From Bacteroidota bacterium (lineage in GTDB: Bacteria > Bacteroidota > Rhodothermia > JANXDC01), in contig AP024675.1 in assembly GCA_025998875.1 (NCBI GenBank), positions 2,205,549 through 2,269,548 of the forward strand: DNA of 64,000 nucleotides. Direction: 5' to 3'. Position numbers and translations under genes: made by a program. The notes below the pieces were generated by a model. It ran no database searches. It had not been told where the DNA came from and saw nothing but the letters and a program-made list of their open reading frames with translations. Below are positions 56,491 to 64,000 of this stretch, one piece after another (position 1 is the stretch's first letter; each line of letters begins with the position of its first letter).

Positions 56491-58415
56491 AAATCTCTAG
56501 TCTCTTCTACCCTAACGTGTGTTTGACCGGATTGGTATTCTGGAATTAGTTCTGATAACATCTGATATATAAAGCTGATTTCTTCATTTCGAGCAGCACA
56601 TATCAATCTATCAACTTTATAATTTAAATCTTCTGGAACAAATTCACTAGCATTACGTGCAATAAATATATTATTATGTATTGTTTCATCATATTTTTCT
56701 CCTGGAATAAATAGTTCTTCTGATAGCTTCTCACCAGGACGTAGACCAATAAAAATAATTTCTATATCTTTTTCCGAATCCATTCCATGCAATTCAATCA
56801 ACTGTCGAGCCATATCCAGTATACGCACAGGCTCTCCCATCTTCAGCACGAAGATTTCTCCGCCTTTCCCGAGCACAAGTGCCTGAAGCACGAGCTGGAC
56901 AGCCTCGGGAATACTCATGAAGTAGCGCCGAACCTCCGGATGGGTAACCGTGACCGGTCCTCCCCGTTCGATCTGTTCCTGGAAAACCAGCAACACACTG
57001 CCCCGACTTCCCAGTACATTACCGAATCGGACGGCCATATAAGGCTTTCCGGTACGCCGCGCTGCCCCGAGTACCAGATATTCAGCAATCCGCTTGGTAG
57101 CCCCCATTATGTTGGTCGGACGCACCGCCTTGTCGGTTGAAATCAGCACAAACCCGTCCACATCCACCGCCTCGGCCGCATCCACCACATTCCTGGTACC
57201 GAGCACGTTGTTATCGACAGCTTCTGCCGGGTTCAGCTCCATCAGGGGGACGTGCTTATGCGCGGCAGCGTGGAAAACAAAGTCCGGGCGAAACCTCCGA
57301 AAAATGCTGAAGATGCGCTCTCTGTCCCGCACGTCGGCAATTACCGGAAGCAACTCCACATTGCTCAGTCCCGCACGGTTGGCTTTGATCCATTCCAGTT
57401 CGTTCAGGATTTTGAAAGATGCTGTTTTCGCCATGTCCGAGCAGCACAATCTTCCGGGGACGAGCCAGCAAAATCTGACGGCACAGCTCGCTCCCGATCG
57501 ATCCTCCTGCGCCCGTGATCAGGATCGTCCGCCCCTGTAGCAGCCTTCGAACGCCTTCCAGATCGATGCGGACCGGTTCTCTTCGCAGCAGATCCTCAAT
57601 GCGGACAGGTCGTAACTGGCTAAGCCGGACCTTTCCGTTCAGGAGCTCATGAATGCCCGGAATCGTCCGCACTTCCACGTCGAGCTGGCGGCATCGGGCG
57701 ACCACGCGGCGGATTACTTCGCCCGGTGCGGTGGGCATGGCGATAACCACCTGCCGAGCGCCCGTCTCGCGCACGACCGCCTCCAGCTGGTCCAGTCCTC
57801 CCAGCACCGGTACGCCCCGAATGCGTTTCTGCTGCTTTTCGGGATCATCGTCCAGAAATGCCACCGGTAGCAACCCCAGATGGGGCTGCCGTTGCATCTC
57901 CTGCACAACGGCCAGCCCGGCCTGTCCGGCCCCGACCACCACGGTGCGTCTGGCATTTCGGGGCGGACGAATGTGCCTGCAGGCGCTGACGCAACCGTTC
58001 AGCCAGGCGAAGGCTGAAGCGCGTGGCGCCCACCCAGAGAAATGTGACGATCGCATCAATTACGGGCAGCGATCTGGGAAGTCCCTGCAGCGTCCCGCCG
58101 GCATGAAGCGCCCAGTAAATCGCCGAGCAGGCGAGGCCAGCTCCCCCGACCGACAGCGTCAGCCGCAGCAGATCATCCACGCTGGCATATCGCCAGTACC
58201 GCCGGTACAGCCCGGTGGCCCAGAAGGTGGCCGAGCTTCAGGATTGCGTAAAGCCGCCGACCATCCACCAGAATGCCGGATGCGTCAGGTAAGGGCTGCA
58301 GCGACTTCGACGCGGAGCAGGAGGGCCAGCTAAGCGAGGTGGTCCAGAGTGTGCAGAGATCCAGCAGAAAAAGGTGGCGGTTCCGCAGGTTGGCGACCCG
58401 TTCCAGCAGTTCCAT
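56487..58415 (-). pseudogene. frameshifted CapD/WbpM-type nucleotide-sugar dehydratase
   Basis: The sequence begins MELLERVANLRNRHLFLLDLC at 58415 and shows pieces of one protein in different frames. LYRRYWRYASVDDLLRL appears near 58220, VVVGAGQAGLAVVQEMQR near 57940, and ILITGAGGSIGSELCRQILLARP near 57520. FVFHAAAHKHVPLMELNPAEAVDNNVLGTRNVVDAA through VLISTDKAVRPTNIMGATKRIAEYL follows to 56487. Shifts occur near 57415 (an extra A in AAAA), near 57960, and at several places in 58235-58340. The family dehydrates UDP-GlcNAc to a 4-keto sugar. The last ~115 codons are AT-rich. The peptide sense is kept between shifts, so recent breaks or sequence errors are possible. Confidence 0.85.
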
Positions 58416-58578
58416 GGATGGTCCCCCGAAAGTTCGTGGCGCCTTTTTTTCGTTACCCCCGGGCTCCCACTCTCCCCTATAATCGGTATCACCGCACTCA
58501 AAATCCATACCCCCCCTGCGCCAGAGGTTACCCCAACAGATGCCAAAATGGAGTCAGTGTAACCTGTCCATTCGGGAT

Positions 58579-59712
58579 TCAGATGCTTTTGCACAGACTT
58601 TTGACAATTTCGATAATGCGGACCTGATCGCTTTCGGTAGAGCGACGATCCAGACGGCAGACACAGCCCCTTTGCAAACAGACTTTCCGCCACCGCTCCT
58701 CCGATCTTTTCACAGTCCCGAAAAACCGGCTGCATATGCAGGGGCTTCCAGACCGGGCGGGCCTCGATATTCTCGACCTCCAGTGCCCGACGCACTTCTT
58801 CGACAGTTGCCCCGAACAGCTCGGGCTCGATTGTCATGACGGTAAGCCAGCGGGTATGCCGCCCCCAGGGGGCTTCGGGCTGGAAGGAGATGCCGGGAAG
58901 GTCGGCAAGCTCCTGCCACGTACCGCTCGAAGATACGCCGCCGGCTTTGCCACCCGCTCCTCCAGCGTCCTGAGCTGCGCCCGGCCCAGTGCGGCCAGCA
59001 GGTTGCTCATGCGGTAGTTATACCCCACCTCCCGGTGTTCATACCAGGGTACGGGCTCCCGGGCCTGCGTGGCGAGCTTTCGTGCATGGGCAATGACCTC
59101 CTCCTGATCCGAAACCAGCATCCCCCCACCGGAAGTGGTGATGATCTTGTTGCCGTTGAAGGAGAAGATGCCTGCCAGACCGAAGGTGCCGGGAGACTTG
59201 CCCTTGTACGTACTCCCAAGGGCCTCCGCCGCATCTTCAATGAGGGGCACGCCGTACTCCTGGCACAGAGCCCGGATGGGGTCTATGTCGGCGCTCTGGC
59301 CGTAGAGGTGGACCAGCACCACCGCCCTCGGCAGGCGTCCCACCTGGGCCCGCCGCCTGAGAAACTCCTCCAACAGGCCGGGGTCCATGTTCCAGGAGGT
59401 GAGCTCCGAATCGATAAAGACCGGTCTGGCCCCCAGATAAAGCACCGGAAAGGCGCTGGCGGCAAAGGTCAGGGTGGAGACCACCACTTCGTCGCCCGGC
59501 CTTACCCCGATGTGGATCAGCGCCAGATGAATGGCCGCCGTGCCCGAACTCACCGCCAGGGCGTACTTTGCCCCTACCATCTCGGCGAATTCCTGCTCAA
59601 AGGCCTCCACTTGCGGGCCCAGCGGAGCGATCCAACCTGACTCCAGGGCCTCCAGAAGAAACCGGGCTTCAAGGCCGGAGAGATGAGGAGGAGAGAGATA
59701 GATGCGGTTCAT
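58579..59712 (-). pseudogene. frameshifted DegT/DnrJ/EryC1 aminotransferase
   Basis: The first ~255 residues are intact: RIYLSPPHLSGLEARFLLEAL, AVSSGTAAIHLALIHIGV, TFAASAFPVLYLGARPVFID, LVHLYG, LIEDAAEALG and the PLP Lys in FSFNGNKIITTSGGGM. After EERVAK the frame shifts near 58940 and again near 58922, where QELADLPGISFQPEAPWG continues. It shifts a third time near 58645, with GSSL then TESDQVRIIEIVKSLC to the TGA at 58579. The total length fits ~377 residues. It is similar to PglE/PseC-type aminotransferases, matching the neighbouring CapD pseudogene. Confidence 0.85.
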
Positions 59713-59904
59713 AAAAGTCGCCTCCTTACTTCAGCTGAAACCCCAAAAGCTATAACCCCGATCGGGCTGTCCTCCGCTACTATGACCCAATTCCCTACGA
59801 AACGCAATGGAATACTGGCCGATCCCATACTCCATAGGCATTATAACCAAACAAATTCATAGAGCCATATCTACCTTGAAATCATGTTTCTTGATCATGT
59901 AGTC

Positions 59905-60603
59905 TCAACCAGCATTTTGCTCTACTAAAGCGGCCAATGATTCTAGAGAATCTACAATGTAATCAGCACCATGTGCCGTACTTGGCGGTTGAAGATGGGT
60001 ATATAAACCTCCTGGCCGACGCACCCAGATCGTGGCCATTCCGATCGCTCGAGCACCAAGGAAATCCTTGAGCGGATTATCGCCAACATAAACAGCATCA
60101 TGAGGAGCAACCTCTAGCATTTTCAGGACCTCCCTAAACGGCTTTGTGTTTGGCTTCCAAGCTTCTCTGCCCCAGGCATCGGAAAAAACGACCGCATGAA
60201 AGAAATGAGAGAGCCCCAGCGCCTCCCATTTGCGCTGTTGGACCCCTAGATGTCCATCGCTAACGAGCCCGAGCAAGAAAGAATGGCGCATTTTCTCCAG
60301 AATAGGTCGTGTTTCAGGGAAAGGATAAATTTTAGGGTTGTGATTTCGATAAATCTCTACCAGCTTAGGAACTAGATCTTCTGCCTGATTCTCCAGACCA
60401 AGTTGTGCAAGCCAGAGATTAAATGTGTTGCCCCGAACTCCTTGCTCGAAAAGCGAGCGTAGTTGGATAACTCCCTTTTCTCTATCTATCCCAAATCTTT
60501 CTTCCATCCAAGCCGCTACAGAGCGGAACCCACTTAGTACAAAAGCGGATTCCGGGTAAAGGGTATCGTCTAAATCAAACACGATGGCTGTCCATTTTCT
60601 CAT
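59905..60603 (-). CDS. HAD family hydrolase, AT-richer than neighbours
   Basis: The 232-residue protein has HAD motif I (AIVFDLDDTLYPE near the start), motif II around LGLVSDGHLG, a basic residue in WKPNTKPFREVL, and motif IV DAVYVGDNPLKDFLGARAIGM. It would act on a small phosphorylated compound, possibly a sugar phosphate of the surface locus. Its base composition is visibly AT-richer than the core genes, suggesting acquisition. It overlaps the ATP-grasp gene's end by 29 bases. Confidence 0.9.
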   Translation of the reverse strand: MRKWTAIVFDLDDTLYPESAFVLSGFRSVAAWMEERFGIDREKGVIQLRSLFEQGVRGNTFNLWLAQLGLENQAEDLVPKLVEIYRNHNPKIYPFPETRPILEKMRHSFLLGLVSDGHLGVQQRKWEALGLSHFFHAVVFSDAWGREAWKPNTKPFREVLKMLEVAPHDAVYVGDNPLKDFLGARAIGMATIWVRRPGGLYTHLQPPSTAHGADYIVDSLESLAALVEQNAG

Positions 60604-61588
60604 AGTCCTTCTCTTCTAGGAAGAAAGAGTCGTCAAATCGAGTCATATAGAGACCCTCCCGGTATGTACCCAATGGTGGAATATCCACCTTCAGGCCCGC
60701 AGCATCGGCCAATAACCAAAGTGGTGCATCAACCCCGGCAGCAATAGCCAGGGGCAATCCTCCCCCCATCCGCGCGTTGATCTCAGTAAAATGTGGAACA
60801 CCATCTTTCCAAATGCACTGCACGGTAATAGGACCAACAGCTGGCAACGCCCGAGCGATCCTGACGCAGGCGTCAAGGATAGTCTGATCTCGGATCGTCA
60901 CGCCCTTGGCTACTTCTCCCCAGCGAACTTCAATCCGTTTGCGTGATGCTACGCCGAGCACATCTCCTTTCAGATTGCAGATGATATCGTTAGTAACCTC
61001 AGGACCACTCAGGTATTCCTGAATGATAGGATCGGGAACATAGCTTATAAAGAATCGCAACGCATCAGGATTATCCACTTTGAACGCATGTTTTGCAGCA
61101 CTACCACGGCGGGGCTTGATGAAAACCGGGAATTGAAGATCCTCAACTGATACCTGATCAGGTAACCAGGATTTAGGGGTAGGCAGTCCCAAACTCTGAA
61201 AAAAAGCCATCGTCCGCCATTTATCAGCAGCAATTTTAGCCGCATGTGTAGAGACCACTACAAGCTTTGCCCCGGTAGCTTCAATCTCCTTGCGATGAGC
61301 AGCCAAGACAGGAATGTCAGGGTCGATTAGGGGAAAGACCAGATCAATTTTCTCCCGGCGACAGATTTCGATCAGGGTCGGTATATATCTGGAATCAGTA
61401 AGCGGGGGCACCATATAAGGCCGGTCTACAACCTGTAAAGCAGGTGCAAGAGGATCAATATCTGTGGCTACTATATGCCCACAGATCTCAAGCCTACTGT
61501 AAGCGTCACGGAATGCGCGCATTAATTCAACACGACGGCCCACACTGGTAAACAGCACGTTGAGCTCTAGCCTAGCCTTTTGTCCCAT
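60575..61588 (-). CDS. ATP-grasp ligase (carbamoyl-phosphate-synthase-like)
   Basis: The 337-residue ATP-grasp enzyme has the N-terminal FTSVGRRVELMRAFRDAYS, ATP-binding VFIKPRRGSAAKHAFKV near residue 152, EYLSGPEVTNDIICNL near 195 and the Mg site TEINARMGGGLPLAIAAG near 269. Such ligases form a carbon-nitrogen or carbon-sulfur bond through an acyl phosphate. Near the aminotransferase pseudogene and a sugar transferase it could attach an acyl or amino-acid group to an amino sugar; that is inference. It is AT-richer than most of the window. Confidence 0.88.
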   Translation of the reverse strand: MGQKARLELNVLFTSVGRRVELMRAFRDAYSRLEICGHIVATDIDPLAPALQVVDRPYMVPPLTDSRYIPTLIEICRREKIDLVFPLIDPDIPVLAAHRKEIEATGAKLVVVSTHAAKIAADKWRTMAFFQSLGLPTPKSWLPDQVSVEDLQFPVFIKPRRGSAAKHAFKVDNPDALRFFISYVPDPIIQEYLSGPEVTNDIICNLKGDVLGVASRKRIEVRWGEVAKGVTIRDQTILDACVRIARALPAVGPITVQCIWKDGVPHFTEINARMGGGLPLAIAAGVDAPLWLLADAAGLKVDIPPLGTYREGLYMTRFDDSFFLEEKDYEKMDSHRV

Positions 61589-62196
61589 AAAATTCCTCCA
61601 TTGTTGCGTGGCCTGGCTGGTTAATACCCTCGCGCTTAATAACCTTCCAGAAGGTCAGAGCGATAATTTTCATGTCAAGCCAGAGAGACCAGTTATCCAC
61701 GTACCACACGTCGAGCTTGAACTTCTCCTCCCAGGAAATGCGCGTTACGCCCGTTGATCTGCGCCCAGCCGGTGATGCCCGGTTTAACTTCGTGCCGCCG
61801 GAACTGCTCCGGCGTATAGCGATCCAGATACTCCATCAAAAGTGGTCGCGGCCCTACCAGACTCATATCGCCCTTGAGCACATTGAAAAGTTCGGGCAAT
61901 TCATCCAGGCTCCAGGATCTGAGCCATGCTCCGAAGGGGGTGAGCCGCTTCTCGTCGGGCAGGAGGCGACCTTCTGCGTCTCGCTCCTCGGTCATGGTGC
62001 GGAACTTGTACATCACGAAGGGCTTGCCGTGCAGTCCAGGCCGCACCTGGCGAAAGAGGACCGGGCTGCCCAACTCCCGCCAGACCCTGAATGCGACGTA
62101 AAGCATAAGGGGACCGAAGACGAGAAGCGCAAAGCAGGCCCCCACGAGGTCCATAACCCTTTTCAGGAAGGCCGATCTACCCAACCTTCGCCACAT
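61572..62196 (-). pseudogene. sugar transferase with one frameshift
   Basis: The ~205-residue frame starts WRRLGRSAFLKRVMDLVGACFALLVFGP and holds [38 protein letters not shown] and VKPGITGWAQINGRNA. One extra base near 61738 then throws it off. In the right frame it continues ISWEEKFKLDVWYVDNWSLWLDMKIIALTFWKVIKREGI to a TAG at 61572. A PglC/WcaJ-like enzyme that started the adjacent glycan is expected. A single extra C could be a sequencing error. Confidence 0.85.
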
Positions 62197-63400
62197 GCTT
62201 CAACACCTCTTCCAGTTTATCCGCTAGGCGGTTTAACGAGTGGTACTTTTCCACGTACGCCCTTCCCCGCATCCCCATGGACCAGCGTTCTTCAGGGGAC
62301 AAAAGCGTTAAGCGTTTGATAGCATCGGCAAGGCCTTCCGGGCTTGCAGGAGAAACAGTTACGCCCGCCTTTGCTTCTTCCACTGGATTGAACGGCGTGT
62401 TCACGCAGAAAATAACAGGTCGTGCCTGCGATAAGAAGTCAAAAAGCTTGTTCGGGCTGATCCCCCAGCGAAAAAGCGGAGAATCCCGTAGAATAAACAG
62501 AAATGCATCTGCTTGTTGGAGTAATCCGTAAACGGCTCTTTTGGGCACGGGGTCTTCAAATGAAACGCTACGAAGTCCCAGCGCTTGAGCCTTTTGCATA
62601 AGATTGGGTTTTTCCGGGCCGTCCCCCACGAACCGGAAACGTACTCGTTTACCCCATCCTTCCCTTTCCAAGAGGTGGGCAGCCTCTAAAGCTAGATCAA
62701 GGCCGTTGGCTAAGCCATGGGCTCCTGCGTACATTACCGTGAATGGGCCGTCCGACTTAGGAGGCTGGGGAGGAGGAACAAGCTCCAAGTCTATTCCGGT
62801 GGGAAGCCACACGATGCGGGATGGGTCTGCTCCCTTTTCGGCCATATGTTCCTTGGCTCCAGGCAACAAGCTGAGGATAGCCGCGGCTTTACGGTAGAGA
62901 TAGCGTTCTATCGTCAACAAAGATGCGATAAAGGGATGTCTTGGGGAGAAGTTGCCGAGGTCAATAAGCGTCTGCGGCCAGAGGTCGCGTACCTCCAAGA
63001 CAAAGGGAACCTGAAAGCGATCGGCAAGCCGTTCCGCCGCCAGGGCCGCAAAAAGATGCGGGCTGGATCCGATGATTACGTCGGGTTTTCCCAATCCAGC
63101 CTTTTTGCCCAAGCGCCACATCCGGTAGGCGAATGCGGTCATATTCCACACCCGAGCAAGGGAGTTGCTTTTATACCCTGGCGTGCGAACCCAAACAAAG
63201 GGGACGCCATCCACGACTTCCCATTTCCACAGCTCTCCGGTTGTCAGGTGTTTCTCTTCTCTGCTCAGATAGTCAAAGCTTGAGGCCCAAATCGTGACGC
63301 CATGACCATGGCGGCTAAGCTCTTTAGCGAAGGTATAGTGGCGAGTTCCCCCCGCACGATCAGGAGGCAAGGCGTAGTGATTCACAATCCAGACGTTCAT
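62177..63400 (-). CDS. GT4 family glycosyltransferase (WbuB-like)
   Basis: The ~407-residue enzyme starts MNVWIVNHYALPPDRAGGTRHYTFAKELSRHGHGVTIWASSFDYLSR, which is characteristic of WbuB. The donor domain has GPFTVMYAGAHGLANGLDLALEAA, FRFVGDGPEKPNLMQKA and LFRWGISPNKLFDFLSQARPVIF. Such enzymes add FucNAc-like residues to a lipid-linked sugar. ATG 63400 overlaps the wecB stop as TAATG; the frame extending to 63571 is not used. It precedes a sugar transferase as in other PglC-type clusters. Confidence 0.93.
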   Translation of the reverse strand: MNVWIVNHYALPPDRAGGTRHYTFAKELSRHGHGVTIWASSFDYLSREEKHLTTGELWKWEVVDGVPFVWVRTPGYKSNSLARVWNMTAFAYRMWRLGKKAGLGKPDVIIGSSPHLFAALAAERLADRFQVPFVLEVRDLWPQTLIDLGNFSPRHPFIASLLTIERYLYRKAAAILSLLPGAKEHMAEKGADPSRIVWLPTGIDLELVPPPQPPKSDGPFTVMYAGAHGLANGLDLALEAAHLLEREGWGKRVRFRFVGDGPEKPNLMQKAQALGLRSVSFEDPVPKRAVYGLLQQADAFLFILRDSPLFRWGISPNKLFDFLSQARPVIFCVNTPFNPVEEAKAGVTVSPASPEGLADAIKRLTLLSPEERWSMGMRGRAYVEKYHSLNRLADKLEEVLKHVAKVG

Positions 63401-64000
63401 TACCGGGATCCCCTGAGAACGTTTACAATACGTTGGACCGCTTGTCCACTGCCGTACAGATCGGTTTCCTCGCCGATCATGTGGGCGCAATGCAGTACGG
63501 TTTGGGCAATGGTGTGGGCATCCAAGGGTGAAATCAGCTGGTTCCATCCCAACTCTACTAGCTCCACCCATTCCGTCTCGGCGCGCAGGGTTACACAGGG
63601 TACCCTGTAGAAGTAAGCTTCTTTTTGCACTCCCCCGGAATCGGTGGCGATGATACGGGCGTTCTTCTCCAGCATGACCATGTCCAGGTAGCCCACGGGC
63701 TCCGTAGCCAGCACCTTCTCCAGGTAACCTTCAAACCCAAAGATCTCCGCCCGCTTGCGGGTTCTGGGGTGCACAGGGAAGACTACGGGGACCTCCCGGT
63801 GCACCTCGGCGAGGGCCTCGAGAATGACACGCAGGCGCTCTCGGTCATCTGTGTTCTCTGCCCGGTGGATGGTAGCCAGGACGTAGCCCTTAGCTTGGAG
63901 CCCCAGCCGTTCCAGAATCCGGCTTTTACGCTCGGCCTTGACCCCGTAGTGAAGGGCGGCATCGTACATCACGTCCCCCACCAGGTGGATTCTATTCTCC
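63400..64000 (-). CDS. wecB: UDP-GlcNAc 2-epimerase, 5' end beyond right edge
   Basis: The frame runs open to the right edge, so only the C-terminal ~200 residues are seen: VGDVMYDAALHYGVKAERKSRI, ATIHRAENTDDRERLRVILEAL, VFPVHPRTRKRAE, ATDSGGVQKEAYFYRVPCVTLRAETEWVELVELGWN and VNVLRG at the end. The HRAENTD and DSGGVQKEA motifs identify the WecB family, which makes UDP-ManNAc from UDP-GlcNAc. This agrees with the GT26 enzyme in the locus. ATG 63981 is not the true start. Confidence 0.94.
   Translation of the reverse strand, partial: ENRIHLVGDVMYDAALHYGVKAERKSRILERLGLQAKGYVLATIHRAENTDDRERLRVILEALAEVHREVPVVFPVHPRTRKRAEIFGFEGYLEKVLATEPVGYLDMVMLEKNARIIATDSGGVQKEAYFYRVPCVTLRAETEWVELVELGWNQLISPLDAHTIAQTVLHCAHMIGEETDLYGSGQAVQRIVNVLRGSR

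Overview
The window is about 64 kb of GC-rich DNA, except for a few AT-richer patches near the right end. It probably comes from the Rhodothermota/Bacteroidota side of the tree. The support is family content: a DUF1501/DUF1800 pair, a GWxTD-domain protein, Wzi-like outer-membrane proteins, an SLBB exporter and a split nuo locus. Repeated promoter-like elements of the form TTG-N20/21-TAnnTTTG, the Bacteroidota-type promoter, point the same way. The assignment is by family and motif only. Every gene I accept is on the minus strand except metH. No rRNA, tRNA, CRISPR array or insertion sequence was seen.

Layout. 1-6.7 kb: DUF1501 (cut by the left edge) and DUF1800 secreted proteins, a toast-rack-like secreted protein, an ECF sigma factor, an acyl-CoA dehydrogenase, apt and a small outer-membrane protein. 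6.7-13.1 kb: a polysaccharide deacetylase, FtsE, a methyltransferase, pdxA, a GWxTD protein and an NrnA-type DHH phosphoesterase, several joined by ATGA or TGATG overlaps. 13.1-24.2 kb: a complex I membrane-arm operon (nuoJ, K, L, M, N). It also holds two tandem ArsB/NhaD-type transporters, a pterin-4a-carbinolamine dehydratase and an M28 peptidase. 24.3-32 kb: an AspT/YidE-like transporter, leuS, an rrf2-usp operon with a clear palindromic operator, and an amidohydrolase.

32-37.3 kb holds the most distinctive unit, six overlapping genes. They are a sugar 3,4-ketoisomerase, a DegT aminotransferase fused to an FkbH-type HAD enzyme, an acyl carrier protein, a GNAT acyltransferase, a VOC protein and a methyltransferase. 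I read it as a pathway making an N-acylated amino sugar whose acyl group is built on the carrier protein. Divergent from it is metH, behind a well-formed SAM-I riboswitch and closed by a strong terminator.

41.5-64 kb is a cell-surface polysaccharide locus. It holds a Doc-like/ribbon-helix-helix pair, three Wzi-like proteins, a Wzx flippase, a Wzy-like polymerase, a Wzz-like protein, an SLBB exporter, GT2, GT4 and GT26 glycosyltransferases, three polyprenyl-phosphate sugar transferases and a WecB epimerase cut by the right edge. Between 56 and 62.2 kb one sugar transferase lacks its front half, and a CapD-type dehydratase, a DegT aminotransferase and another sugar transferase are interrupted by frameshifts. 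In the same stretch lie AT-richer HAD and ATP-grasp genes and an AT-rich capD 3' end, which suggests recent recombination or replacement.
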